From: Arenibacter sp. P308M17
GTDB taxonomy: Bacteria; Bacteroidota; Bacteroidia; Flavobacteriales; Flavobacteriaceae
Direction: 5' to 3'
Assembly: GCF_003426735.1 (NCBI RefSeq)
Contig: NZ_QVON01000002.1
Span: forward strand, 62,001 to 126,000
DNA: 64,000 nt
The stretch's first letter is position 1. Each line of letters begins with the position of its first letter. The notes under the pieces were generated by a model, which was not told the origin of the DNA, did not search any database, and saw nothing but the letters and a program-made list of their open reading frames with translations. Of this stretch, positions 8,128 through 18,000 are shown piece after piece. The position numbers and the translations under genes were made by a program.

Positions 8128-8358
8128 TTAAATCTCGATTATCGAGTAAAACGATAGGGCACCGGACGGACATTTCATAATCTGCGATTTCAATTGTTCG
8201 GTAGTGGCCATTTCCGGCTTTATCCAAGGTTTTTCTTTTGGATGGTACACTTCGGGCAAGGTCTTTACACATACGCCGGCGTGGATGCATTTTGTAGGTT
8301 TCCACACTACTGTAATCTCGCCATTGGTATATTCCTTTGAATTTTCTTTCTGTTCCAT
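8128..8358 (-). CDS. (4Fe-4S) mono-cluster ferredoxin-like protein, YjdI family
   Basis: A 76-residue protein with the Fer4_19/YjdI pattern. The cysteines lie in TKCIHAGVCVKTLPEV (residues 24 and 30) and in IMKCPSGALSF near residue 63. The KPWIKPE and CPSGAL signatures are typical of the family. It probably carries one iron-sulfur cluster. It starts 2 bp after the stop of the GNAT gene, the same pairing as yjdI-yjdJ in Escherichia coli, so the two probably act together, though their role is unknown. The start at 8358 gives the standard family length. Confidence 0.85.
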   Translation of the reverse strand: MEQKENSKEYTNGEITVVWKPTKCIHAGVCVKTLPEVYHPKEKPWIKPEMATTEQLKSQIMKCPSGALSFYSIIEI

Positions 8359-8360
8359 AG

Positions 8361-8654
8361 CTATGCAATATTAATTCCTTTTAAAACCAATTTTTTCCAA
8401 TCAGGGTGTCTTTTTATATAGGAAGCTACAAATGGACACATGGGAATCAAGGTCAGTTCCTTCCTTTCTATATCTTCCAAAACATCTTTCACCAGGGCGG
8501 AAGCCACTCCTTGCCCTTCCAGTTCTTTGGGAACCTCAGTATGGGTAAGGTAAATTTTATCTTTGGCCCTTATGTATTCAATTTTGGCGATTACGCCATC
8601 AATATGATACTCGTATTGTTTTCCTTCGGTATTATCTATCAATTCATGTTTCAT
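8361..8654 (-). CDS. YjdJ-like GNAT-family N-acetyltransferase
   Basis: A small one-domain acetyltransferase of the GCN5 family. The acetyl-CoA pyrophosphate loop reads ELEGQGVASALVKDVLED, and the C-terminus has the PMCPFVASYIKRHPDW motif shared with YjdJ and human NATD1-like proteins. The open frame extends to 8690, but I choose ATG 8654 because MKHELIDN matches the family start and the residues upstream are not conserved in character. The substrate is unknown. It is co-directional with and 2 bp from the iron-sulfur gene. Confidence 0.85.
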   Translation of the reverse strand: MKHELIDNTEGKQYEYHIDGVIAKIEYIRAKDKIYLTHTEVPKELEGQGVASALVKDVLEDIERKELTLIPMCPFVASYIKRHPDWKKLVLKGINIA

Positions 8655-8732
8655 AGTTATCGTTATTTTATCCGGTTTAAGGTAATACACAAGTGTTATG
8701 TTAAGGATGTTATGTCATTAAATTTAGGTCTC

Positions 8733-8750
8733 TCCCGATAGCTATCGGGA
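8733..8750. repeat. Palindrome TCCCGATAGCTATCGGGA, copy 2
   Basis: A perfect 18-bp palindrome in the gap between the pirin gene and the GNAT gene, identical to the cores at 7991-8008 and 62032-62049. Confidence 0.85.
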
Positions 8751-8829
8751 TCCGCTCGACCAGACAATCTATCGTCACTTCAAACATTCCAAGAAGTCAT
8801 TTCACGGTTAACTTAACACTAGTAGCCCT

Positions 8830-9711
8830 TTATTCTTCCAAATAGCCAAATTTACCCAAATTGTAATCCCTGATGGCTTGGGCTATTTCTTCACGGGTAT
8901 TCATTACAAATGGTCCTTGGGCGGCAATGGGTTCGTTTAGGGGCTCTCCACTTAAAATAAGAACAATTGCCTTTTTAGAGGCCTCTACACTAAAATGTTC
9001 CCCTTCATTTTCGAAGAGTACAAAATGATTTTCAGCTACGGTCTGCGTTCCGTTCACCTTTATTTCCCCTGCAACAACCAATAAGGCGGTATTATATGTG
9101 GCCGGAAAATTAAATCCTGCTTTGCCCCCTTCTTCAAGTCGGGCATTGAACATGTTAACGGGAGAAAATGTGGAGGCCGCACCAGTAACATTTTCATAAT
9201 TCCCTGCTATGACTTCTACCACTCCTTTACCATCTTCCAACAGATATTTATTGATCTGCGAATTGGTTATTCCCTGATATTTGGGGGCGGACATTTTGTA
9301 TTTGGCAGGAAGGTTTACCCATAATTGTACCATTTGAAAATAGCCCCCTTCCTTACTAAATTGCTCTTCGTGGTATTCCTTATGGAGAATTCCGGAGGCC
9401 GCGGTCATCCACTGTACATCCCCAACCCCGATTACACCGCTATTACCGGAACTATCGTGATGGGCCACTTTTCCCTGATAGGCTATGGTAACCGTTTCAA
9501 AACCTCTGTGAGGGTGTACACTCACTCCCCTTGGCCTATCGGTGGGAGGAAAATAAAATGGGGAATTATAGTCCATAAGGATAAAGGGATCCATTCTCTC
9601 CATATCCAACCTATATCCGCTCGGGATAAAATTATGTACCCTAAATCCGTCCCCCACATAGTGCGGCTCCCTAGGTGCTACCACTATTTCTATATTCTTT
9701 GTCTTCATCAA
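8830..9711 (-). CDS. Pirin family protein
   Basis: A 293-residue bicupin. The N-terminal cupin carries the metal site HPHRGFETVTI near residue 62 and HHDSSGNSGVIGVGDVQWMTAASG, with a further ligand region ILHKEYHE near residue 112. The C-terminal cupin ends in the pirin-typical GPFVMNTREEI near residue 266. Bacterial pirins are iron proteins; some act as quercetinases, others modulate pyruvate dehydrogenase or transcription. The role here is unknown. It lies 76 bp downstream of the Crp-type regulator on the same strand, so it is a natural candidate target. Either of the two initial Met codons could be used. Confidence 0.92.
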   Translation of the reverse strand: MMKTKNIEIVVAPREPHYVGDGFRVHNFIPSGYRLDMERMDPFILMDYNSPFYFPPTDRPRGVSVHPHRGFETVTIAYQGKVAHHDSSGNSGVIGVGDVQWMTAASGILHKEYHEEQFSKEGGYFQMVQLWVNLPAKYKMSAPKYQGITNSQINKYLLEDGKGVVEVIAGNYENVTGAASTFSPVNMFNARLEEGGKAGFNFPATYNTALLVVAGEIKVNGTQTVAENHFVLFENEGEHFSVEASKKAIVLILSGEPLNEPIAAQGPFVMNTREEIAQAIRDYNLGKFGYLEE

Positions 9712-9787
9712 TATCTATTTAATTATTATATCCCAATATTACAAGGGATTAGGGTCCTGTACATTGATGTATGATAAGAAAGACGCC

Positions 9788-10378
9788 CTAATTGGGCTTA
9801 AAGTTTTTATGGGCCAATTCTTTACGTACCCTGCTAAGACTTTCCGGGGTAATGCCCAAATAGGAAGCAATCATCCATTGCGGCACCCGTAGGGTTAGAT
9901 CAGGGTATAATTTAATAAAATTCATGTATCTCCTCTCCGCACTTGCGCTCAATAAAAGATTAATTCGTTTTTGCTGATGTCGGATATGGTTCTGAAGTGC
10001 TATTTGATTATAGTTCCTAAAGGAGGAACTTATTTCACTTGCTTCATTTATGAAGTCCGAACTTATCAAAACTACCTGGGTATCCTCTATGGCATCGATG
10101 AACAGATCCGAAGGCTCATTAAAAAAGGCACTGCTCCGATCGGAAACGATCCAATTTTCAGAACCAAACTGAATGATATGCTCCTTACCGGCATCATCCA
10201 CAGTATAGGACCTTAAGAGGCCATTTTCAACAAAGAAGGAATGTTTACAAATTTCTCCCGAACGCAAGAGTATTTCGCCCTTTTCAATACTTCTGAACGT
10301 TACTTTTTTAATTAGGAGTTGAAATTCAGGTTCCGCTATGTTCGACTTGGCCTTTAGATATTTAGTGAAATTTTGCAT
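9788..10378 (-). CDS. Crp/Fnr-family transcriptional regulator
   Basis: A 196-residue regulator. Residues 1-110 form a cyclic-nucleotide-binding-like beta-roll (GEILLRSGEICKHSFFVENGLLRSY near residue 34), and the C-terminus is an HTH (WMIASYLGITPESLSRVRKEL near residue 168). There is no cysteine cluster as in Fnr. The effector pocket lacks the classical cAMP-binding Arg/Ser pair, like most Bacteroidota paralogs, so the ligand is unknown. It probably controls the pirin gene immediately downstream. Confidence 0.87.
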   Translation of the reverse strand: MQNFTKYLKAKSNIAEPEFQLLIKKVTFRSIEKGEILLRSGEICKHSFFVENGLLRSYTVDDAGKEHIIQFGSENWIVSDRSSAFFNEPSDLFIDAIEDTQVVLISSDFINEASEISSSFRNYNQIALQNHIRHQQKRINLLLSASAERRYMNFIKLYPDLTLRVPQWMIASYLGITPESLSRVRKELAHKNFKPN

Positions 10379-10920
10379 ATAACTATTTAATGGGAATGTT
10401 TGTTTTTATTTTCTTTGGGTTCAAGGATCATACTATTATATTATTTTAATAAATAAATTGGCATCCTTAAGTTTATCTACACTCTTAATGGAGTTTAGAA
10501 AAGCGATAACGGATTTATTGTTCGGTTTGGTTTTGTTTTGTTTTCTGGCATCCCTTGTACATTGGCGTTATATAAATTTACTAAAAAAGAACTTAGTAGA
10601 TGACAAAATTCAATTTACCAAGGTTCCCTACAATTTTTCGGCCGATTGGAAAAGTTTGAATCGCTTCGATAAGCAGTCTCCGGTCAAGCTCAAACCTACG
10701 GGTAGTTTAACGTGTCTCTTGAGCCGCTCCTACGTTGCAAAAATCCTTACTTAGCAACGGCTATGCTCGTTTTTTGCGCCTTGGCCCAACTCAAGATCCA
10801 TCATTCCTTACCCGTCATTTATACATTAACTGGACACTAGTGGGGACAATACTACCGGCCCACTTTCAGATTAGGCTTTTAATACGTAATTTAGCGTAAA
10901 CAATCTAAACACTTATCAAC
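10379..10920. other. Long intergenic region with a lone MITE-type end
   Basis: About 540 bp separate the crp and DUF2911 genes. A 98-codon open frame at 10458-10754 shows no family resemblance. At 10595-10619 lies AGTAGATGACAAAATTCAA, which matches the minus-strand reading of the right end of the MITE-like copy 2 over about 20 bases, so this looks like a decayed or solo end. The segment 10715-10790 contains partial inverted repeats around GTTGCAAAAATCC and GCAACGGCTATG. Otherwise I see nothing. Confidence 0.55.
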
Positions 10921-11766
10921 ATGAAAAAAATGACACTTTTAGTATGTATGATGGCCCTATCTTTTGGGGTACGGTCACAGATCGCGACACCGGCGGCGAG
11001 TCCGTCCTCTACCTTGATCCAAAAAGTTGGATTGACGGACGTAACCGTTGAGTATTCCAGGCCTTCCATGCGTGGAAGAACTATTTTTGGGGATTTGGTA
11101 CCTTATGGCAAATTGTGGAGGACAGGGGCCAACGCCAGGACAAAAGTAACCTTTAGTGATAATGTAATGATAGGGGATCAAGAACTTAAAGCTGGTTCCT
11201 ATGCTATTTTTACGAAGCCTGGTGCTACTTCCTGGGAGGTTATCTTTTATACCGAAGCCGATGGAGGAGGAACACCTGCTACTTGGGACGAAAGCAAAGT
11301 TGCTGCCAAAACCACTGCCCAGGTCTATAAGATGGAAATGCCCGTAGAGACCTTTACCATGACCATTGATGACCTTTCGGACAACGCCGCTACCTTGGGC
11401 ATGCTGTGGTCCGATATCTATGTGGGAGTGAAGTTTGATGTTCCTACAGACGCCGCGGTCACTAGTTCCATAGAAAAGGTAATGAAAGGTCCGGATGCCA
11501 ATGATTATTTTGCAGCTGCCGTGTATTACATGAATTCTGGCAAAGATATCAATAAGGCCAAGGAATGGATGGACAAGTCCATGGGTATGACCAAAGAACC
11601 TGCTTTTTGGCAGTTAAGACAACAATCTTTGATCTATGCCAAAGCAGGCGATAAAAAGCAGGCCATTGAAACTGCAAAAAAATCATTGGCCGCTGCCGAA
11701 GCCGCAGGCAATGAGGACTATGTTAAGATGAACAAGGACTCCTTGAAAGAGTGGGGGAGCATGTAG
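10921..11766 (+). CDS. Exported DUF2911 protein
   Basis: A 281-residue secreted protein. Residues 1-19 are a signal peptide ending at VRSQ. Residues about 25-170 match DUF2911, with PSSTLIQKVGLTDVTVEYSRP near residue 27, RGRTIFGDLVPYGKLWRTGAN near 51 and the AGSYAIFTKP strand. The remaining 100 residues are helical and look like one or two TPR-like hairpins (DYFAAAVYYMNSGKDINKAKEWMDKSM). DUF2911 proteins are abundant periplasmic or surface proteins in Bacteroidota with no known activity. The gene is monocistronic, with a strong terminator 20 bp after the stop. Confidence 0.9.
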   Translation: MKKMTLLVCMMALSFGVRSQIATPAASPSSTLIQKVGLTDVTVEYSRPSMRGRTIFGDLVPYGKLWRTGANARTKVTFSDNVMIGDQELKAGSYAIFTKPGATSWEVIFYTEADGGGTPATWDESKVAAKTTAQVYKMEMPVETFTMTIDDLSDNAATLGMLWSDIYVGVKFDVPTDAAVTSSIEKVMKGPDANDYFAAAVYYMNSGKDINKAKEWMDKSMGMTKEPAFWQLRQQSLIYAKAGDKKQAIETAKKSLAAAEAAGNEDYVKMNKDSLKEWGSM

Positions 11767-11786
11767 TATATTTGCATACAATATTT

Positions 11787-11816
11787 AAAAAGCTCACCGA
11801 AAAGTGAGCTTTTTTT
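11787..11816 (+). terminator. Rho-independent terminator of the DUF2911 gene
   Basis: AAAAAGCTCAC, a short CGAAAA loop, then GTGAGCTTTTTTT form a classic stem followed by a T-run on the plus strand. Confidence 0.92.
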
Positions 11817-11830
11817 ATAAGTTTTGTAAC

Positions 11831-11845
11831 AGTACATGACAAAAA
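11831..11845. repeat. Solo copy of the 15-bp MITE terminal sequence
   Basis: AGTACATGACAAAAA is identical to the left ends of the elements at 2408 and 6541. No partner inverted repeat is seen within the 76 bp to the next gene, so this is a solo end. Confidence 0.6.
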
Positions 11846-11921
11846 ACGACATGGAAAAAGATTCATGATTACAAGGAATGTAATAATGGTCGCAAAACTT
11901 TAATACCTTTGAAAAATGTAA

Positions 11922-14900
11922 TCAATATCTGCTGGCTGCTTCCAATATCCTCAGCGACGTATTGCTCAAAACATTTTGTTTTTTTATTTCCTGCAACGCT
12001 GTAATATCATTACGGTACAATGCCAATACCAACTCGCCCATCAAGTTGATATTGATATTTGAAATTCGATTAATGGAAGATTCCAATTCCTCGGTCTTTC
12101 CTAATTTTTTAAGGGACATAAGTTCAATCAGGTCATTGGGAGATACCATCCTTTGCCTGTTTTTATTTTGATAGGCTAAAATACCCGTCAATAATGGTTC
12201 ACTTTTATTGGAATCTTTAAGGAATTCATAATTTACCGCAAGTAGGTAATCCTGTAGTCTTTCATCTACATGGTAAGGTTTTCCAACCCCCAAGTTTTCT
12301 GGCCATTCTTTTGACGATTCCAAAAGCGATATGGCCCTATTGTAATTCCTGGCCTTCATAAGTTCCAATGCCAATAAAATATGGGCCTCGGTATATATTT
12401 TTTTACTTTCCGAGGCATGCTCAAAAGGTAAAATCGATATATTTTTTAACACTTCAATGCTTTTTCCATACTCCCCGTTCAAGAGTGAGGATTTCGCATA
12501 AATTAACCCGATGTTGGCATTGTTGGGATATTTGGAGAACGACTTTTCAGCCATTTTATAAGCCTGTTCAATTTTATCATTGTCTAAATAAAATTGGACT
12601 ATTTCTTCCCTAAGTTTCCAATCGGTACCGTTTAGCTGAAGTGCTTTTAAATAATCCTTTTCATTGGTTTCAAAATCTTCATTTTCGAACATTCTTGCCC
12701 TAAAACGATAAAAGATGTCGGAATCGGGTTCATTTCCACAATCCTTTAAAAATTGTAACCCTAAAGCTTTTTGTCCTACGGCAATATAATTTTGAGCTAA
12801 ATAATATTTTAATTTCCAATGTGCATTTTGGGACACGGCCCACTCCAAAACTTCAATGGTTTCCTGCCTATAGGGAAAAACAAAATCTACAGGGGCTGCG
12901 ATGGCCATATTTAAATATTCATCACTAGGCCCTGTAGCCATATCCTTGGTTAAATATGCTGCCCAGAGAGGTATTTTGGCATTGGTGGTTTCAGACAATT
13001 TTAGAATCTCTATGGCCTCAGAAACCAATCCCATGCCCTGGTAATAAATGGCCAGTTCCAGAATGGATTCATCCGGGAATTCATTACTGATTTCCTTGGG
13101 CAGGGCAGGGGGGGTGAGTCCCGATAAAAATAGGGATTCCATTAAAGCAAAATGGTTTAGGGGATCTATTTTTATGAGTACTGCATAGGCTTCATTAAAG
13201 TCATTGGACCTGTTGTTTTTCCTATGCAACAATAATTTAATTTTACGTGCATTTAGGTTGTAGGTATTGAAATCCAGAGCTTTATTGGCATATAGGCCCG
13301 CTTTTTCCAAATGCTGTAAAGAGAAATAAATTTCGGCCATTTGGGCATAGGATACGGATCTGTACGTAATGCTTCTGGCCGCCCAGCCCAAAGATTCCAG
13401 AGCATTTACAGTATCGTTTAGGGAACGGTATATAATTCCGCCCAAGTAATTGGCTTCCGCATTATAGGTATCCAATTTTAAAACCCTATTTACATATTCC
13501 AATGCCTTTTCATAATCGGTTTTTCTATATTCCAATACGGCCAACTTCAATAGGCCATCCTGATGCGAGGGATCAATATCCATCAATTCATTTAATTTTT
13601 TGGAGGCAAGTTCATAGTCCCTATACTTTAATGCCTCCCAACCTTCATGGTATAACTGTTGGCTTTTGGAGACCTTTACCGCTTCATCAACAATAAAGGG
13701 GCGTTTTATGAGGGTACTTTCTCCGTTGGAGGTATAAAATAATTTTTTATCGCCTAATTGCACCGTTATTTCCCCAGATTCCTCCAATGGCAGCTCTTTG
13801 GAATAAACTCCCATAGGCTTTAAGCTTATTTTCTCAACATAAACTTCCTTGCCATTGATGGATACCCTTAAATTATCCTTTAGGCTTTGCAGGGCATTGA
13901 TACCGATGTAAAGCCCTTTATCCGATTTCTTAACGTTTAGGACAGCGTATTCCGTTGCATCAACCATACCGCCAATTTCCTTGAAAGGAAACCAAATTTC
14001 GTTCCAACGGTCCATGACATAAGGTTCAAAATTGGCTTGGGAAATAGGATTGGTCTCTCCTGGAGAATATTGGTTTAACAAGCGCCCTGCCTGAAATTCC
14101 ATGTACTGTCCATCGGTATCCGTAAGTAAATCCTCCCAAATACCTCCGGACCTCGCCATGGACCATAACCAGAGTTTCTGTCCCGGCATTTCTTCATAAG
14201 GTGCCCAATGGCCAAAACCAAACTTTTTATTATGGTAATAACCGCCAAAAAAGTCTTTATAATCGCCTACGACGTGTTCGGAAATATCGGTATCGAAATT
14301 ATTGTTTTTATACCAGGAGAGATCCCTGCCTTCTGCATCTATGGGCCAAGGTTTGGCTTTTCCTCCATGTTCCAAAAATTGATTACCAGGGTATATGAAC
14401 TCCAAATCCTCAGAAACCACGGCCGCAGCGGTCATCCAATTGTAATAGGATTGATCTATGGGGGAACCATTGTACCAGGAGGCATTGGTCTCAAAGTAAG
14501 CTTTGCCCTTTCCAAGCTTTATTTCTACCCTCCAATCGGTACGTGAAGGCAGATCCGAGTTGCCCACTACACAGCTTACACTACCGTCTGTATTTGTGTT
14601 TAGTACGTAGTCCACAGGTGTTGCCGTGGACGGATGATGGCCAATGATGCCAAAATTGAATTCAATTCCCCCCGAAGTCCATGGCCCGCGCATTGAAATG
14701 TTTCTAAACTTGACCACTTCATTTTTATATAGAAATTCTTCGCCCGTACTTTTCTCGATAGCGCCCCAAACTTTCCCGCCAATTTCGGGAAGGACAAAGA
14801 CTTTGATGAACTCGTTTTCCAAAGTTACTACCTTCCAATTTTTCTTCTTGGGGGTATGCTCATAATTTTCAAATTTGAAATAGGGGAAAATTTTGGCATT

Positions 14901-15050
14901 GTCCGTTAGTATGGGTACGGGATTGGGATTACTGAAACCATAGGTGTCCAAGGACATTATTTCTTCCTTTATGGTCACAGATGGCGATTGTGCCATGCTT
15001 CCGAGACATAATCCCAATGCTATTATTAAACTGATATTTTTTGCGTTCAC
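11922..15050 (-). CDS. Large exported DUF5107-TPR protein
   Basis: A 1042-residue protein with a signal peptide (residues 1-20, cleavage near SMA-Q). Residues about 30-330 form a beta-rich domain matching DUF5107: it contains EIGGKVWGAIEKSTGEEFLYKNEVVKFRNI-type strands near residue 84 and GGIEFNFGIIGHHPS near residue 127. By fold logic this resembles galactose-mutarotase-like carbohydrate-binding beta-supersandwiches, which is inference. Residues about 460-1020 are many TPR hairpins (YHEGWEALKYRDYELASKKL, then ANYLGGIIYRSLNDTVNALESL and so on). The gene starts 8 bp after the VCBS gene stop, so the two are co-expressed behind the SusC/SusD pair. It is probably a surface or periplasmic protein binding or processing the imported glycan. 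No catalytic assignment is possible from the sequence. Confidence 0.83.
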   Translation of the reverse strand: MNAKNISLIIALGLCLGSMAQSPSVTIKEEIMSLDTYGFSNPNPVPILTDNAKIFPYFKFENYEHTPKKKNWKVVTLENEFIKVFVLPEIGGKVWGAIEKSTGEEFLYKNEVVKFRNISMRGPWTSGGIEFNFGIIGHHPSTATPVDYVLNTNTDGSVSCVVGNSDLPSRTDWRVEIKLGKGKAYFETNASWYNGSPIDQSYYNWMTAAAVVSEDLEFIYPGNQFLEHGGKAKPWPIDAEGRDLSWYKNNNFDTDISEHVVGDYKDFFGGYYHNKKFGFGHWAPYEEMPGQKLWLWSMARSGGIWEDLLTDTDGQYMEFQAGRLLNQYSPGETNPISQANFEPYVMDRWNEIWFPFKEIGGMVDATEYAVLNVKKSDKGLYIGINALQSLKDNLRVSINGKEVYVEKISLKPMGVYSKELPLEESGEITVQLGDKKLFYTSNGESTLIKRPFIVDEAVKVSKSQQLYHEGWEALKYRDYELASKKLNELMDIDPSHQDGLLKLAVLEYRKTDYEKALEYVNRVLKLDTYNAEANYLGGIIYRSLNDTVNALESLGWAARSITYRSVSYAQMAEIYFSLQHLEKAGLYANKALDFNTYNLNARKIKLLLHRKNNRSNDFNEAYAVLIKIDPLNHFALMESLFLSGLTPPALPKEISNEFPDESILELAIYYQGMGLVSEAIEILKLSETTNAKIPLWAAYLTKDMATGPSDEYLNMAIAAPVDFVFPYRQETIEVLEWAVSQNAHWKLKYYLAQNYIAVGQKALGLQFLKDCGNEPDSDIFYRFRARMFENEDFETNEKDYLKALQLNGTDWKLREEIVQFYLDNDKIEQAYKMAEKSFSKYPNNANIGLIYAKSSLLNGEYGKSIEVLKNISILPFEHASESKKIYTEAHILLALELMKARNYNRAISLLESSKEWPENLGVGKPYHVDERLQDYLLAVNYEFLKDSNKSEPLLTGILAYQNKNRQRMVSPNDLIELMSLKKLGKTEELESSINRISNININLMGELVLALYRNDITALQEIKKQNVLSNTSLRILEAASRY

Positions 15051-15058
15051 TTTTCCTG

Positions 15059-18000
15059 TTATTGGGTGGATCTAATTTTATACGTGGCAATGTTATTGTT
15101 ATTTCTAACGAACAGTATCATTTCAGTCTTATCCGCTAGGACTATTTTGGTAATATCCCTTATTTCCCCGTCAATATTTAGACCACTTTCCAATATGGAA
15201 GTAGGTTTAAAATTCCCCTTGCCATCTCCCAATAAGAGACTGCCCTTATTGGCATCGTATCTGCCAAATTTTACCCGGGTACCAAAAAAATTGCCCCCTA
15301 AGATAAGATCCATATTTCCATCATGGTTAACATCTGAGGCAAAGCTGCCGTAAATAGGGGAGAATTGTATTTCGGTTGGTAATGGAACAAGCCTGAATTT
15401 TCCTTTTCCCAGATTTTCCATATAGCTACTACTAAAATTTTTAGCTTTTAGGATAGTGGCTTCCTTTAAAGCTTCCGGACTGAAAATATCCGTAATCTTT
15501 GCCGAAGCATAGTCGGAATAGTTTATATATTTCGCCTTAAGTACACTCAATTGCCCTACCAGATCGTCTTTTGAAAAAACTGGAAATTCCTCTCCCATAT
15601 CATAGGAACACAATATGGGGTCTAGAGAGCCATTGTTATCAAAATCCTTGGTATATAGCGTAACGGGTTCGGCAATGGAGGTTTTTAATTGTGAATTTCT
15701 ACCAAAATTTCCAACAATATAATCCGTATCACCATCATTATCAAAATCTCCTTGTTCTATACTGTTCCACCACCCTTCGGAATCATTCAGGCCAGTATTG
15801 TCATAAACTTCCACAAGTTTACCACCTACATTTTTAAATGTTCTAATTTTCATCCATTCACCTACTAGAATTAGATCTTTACCATTGTCGTTATCAAAAT
15901 CGGTCCATAGAGCATCGGTAACCATCCCCGGATATTCAAGATCTGGGTTTACAGTAAATGTGATATCCGTAAAAGTGCCTTTTCCATTGTTCTGTAAAAT
16001 ATAACTTCTTGGCGCAGTGGGATATTTACCGGGTACCGATCGGCCTCCAACAAAAAGGTCCAAATCCCCATCCCCGTCCATATCGGCAGCTTGGACACAG
16101 GATCCGCTCAAAATCATTTCTGGTAAGGCCTTGGTACTTTTAGAGAAGTTGCCCCGCCCATCGTTAATATATAATCTATCTTGTAATTCCATGGAATCTT
16201 CGTTAAAATCATTCCCTCCACTTACCACATAGAGATCCATGTCCTTATCGTTGTCCGCATCAAAGAAAAGGCATCCAATATCTTCCGATCCCTTATCCGT
16301 TTCAAATATTTTTTGATTCACGGATACAAAGCTCCCGGATGTTGTTTGCAGGAACATTTTGCCTTCACTGCCTTTGGCCCCTCCAATAAAGAGATCTTCC
16401 AAACCATCTTTATTTATATCGGCCGTAGCTATTTTTGGTCCTTGGGTAGACAATTTGTGCGGGAGCAATTGTTCCCGTTTAAAATCGTTATAATCATTTT
16501 CCAAATGGAAATAGGGGATAAGACTGTCCAAAGTGATATCGGAAAAATAGGTGTTTCCAATTACCAAATCGGGGGTGTTCTTCATGATATTCGCATCCTT
16601 TTGGTGTAGGGTAATGGTCTGATTTGTATTCACATCCATCATAACTTGGACTTTACCATCCGGCCATATAATTTTTAGACTATCTACAGTGGTTGCTTTC
16701 CCAAGTCCAAAAATCAGATTAAAATCCACCGAGGATTGAAATCCCCTAGTGGGCATCAGTTCTTGCATGAATACATTTTCGCCGCTGTTCAGGATGACTT
16801 TGGAGCCAATACCAAAGGTGTTATTGCCTTCACCTTTAAAGTTGATTTTTAGGTAGTTGTTGGTAGTGTGCAATTCACTATTGTTTCTGTACACAAAGGG
16901 ATATTCATCTATATTGTTGACTACAAGATCCAAATCCCCGTCATTGTCCAAATCGGCATATACCGCTCCGTTGGACAGTGATTTCTGATTCAGCCCCCAT
17001 TCCTCGTTCACCTTGGAGAAAGTAAGGTCCCCATTATTGTGATAGGTGTAATTTTCCTCAATGGTCGCGGGCATATTCTCCAAAAGATCGGTAATGGCGG
17101 TTTCAACACCAGTTTTGTTCTGGGTAATTCTTTCCTGCACGGCATAGTTCATAAAATCCATATTGGTGTAATCCCGTTTTACCCCATTGGTAATAAACAG
17201 ATCTTTAAATCCATCATTGTCCAGATCCATAAAAAGGGAGGCCCAACTCCAGTCGGTATTGGATACCCCTGAAAATTGCCCAATTTCGGAAAAGGATTGT
17301 CCTTGATTGTTTAAATGCATCATGTTCCTCATGGACTGGTAATAAAATCCGGATTTCTCCAAAAAGCTATTCTTGTCGTAGTTGTCCGGTCCGGAGACCA
17401 TCTTTATGCGGTAATTATTTTCTGGAAGCATGTCCAAGGTCATGATTTCAGGATAACCATCATTATTGATATCCGCTACATCCGAACCCATTGAAAAATG
17501 GGAAGTATGGCCAATATACTTTTCAAGACTTTCGGTAAAGGTCCCATCCTGGTTATTGAGATATAAATAATCCTGTTCCTTAAAATCATTGGATATATAA
17601 ATATCGGGCCAATGGTCGTTATTCACATCCGATACCGCAATGCCAAGTCCAAAACCCAACACATTGGATACAAGTCCTGCATCATCGCTTACATTTACAA
17701 ATTTTCCGTTATCGTTTCTATAAAGTCGGTCTTCATAAGCAGGGTTTCTTTGTTTTTTTAAATTGTTGGAAATTTGTCTAAAACTGGAATATTCCTGTGA
17801 GGAATGATTTACTACATAAAGGTCCAGGTCTCCGTCCCTATCATAATCAAAAAATGCCCCTTGCGTGGAATAGCCAGCGTCATCAATCCCATACTCGGCC
17901 GCTTTTTCTGTAAATGTGAGATCGCCATTGTTGATAAAAAGTAAATTCTTTCTTTTAAAGTCGTCCTTGGCCGCTGATCTGCATATGTAAATATCCAAAT

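Noticed and set aside
8036..8368. A 110-codon frame overlapping the iron-sulfur gene
   Set aside because: It overlaps the YjdI-like gene in another frame; only the 76-residue product has a recognisable family pattern.
10458..10754. A 98-codon frame between crp and the DUF2911 gene
   Set aside because: No family resemblance, no promoter, and it crosses a decayed repeat end.
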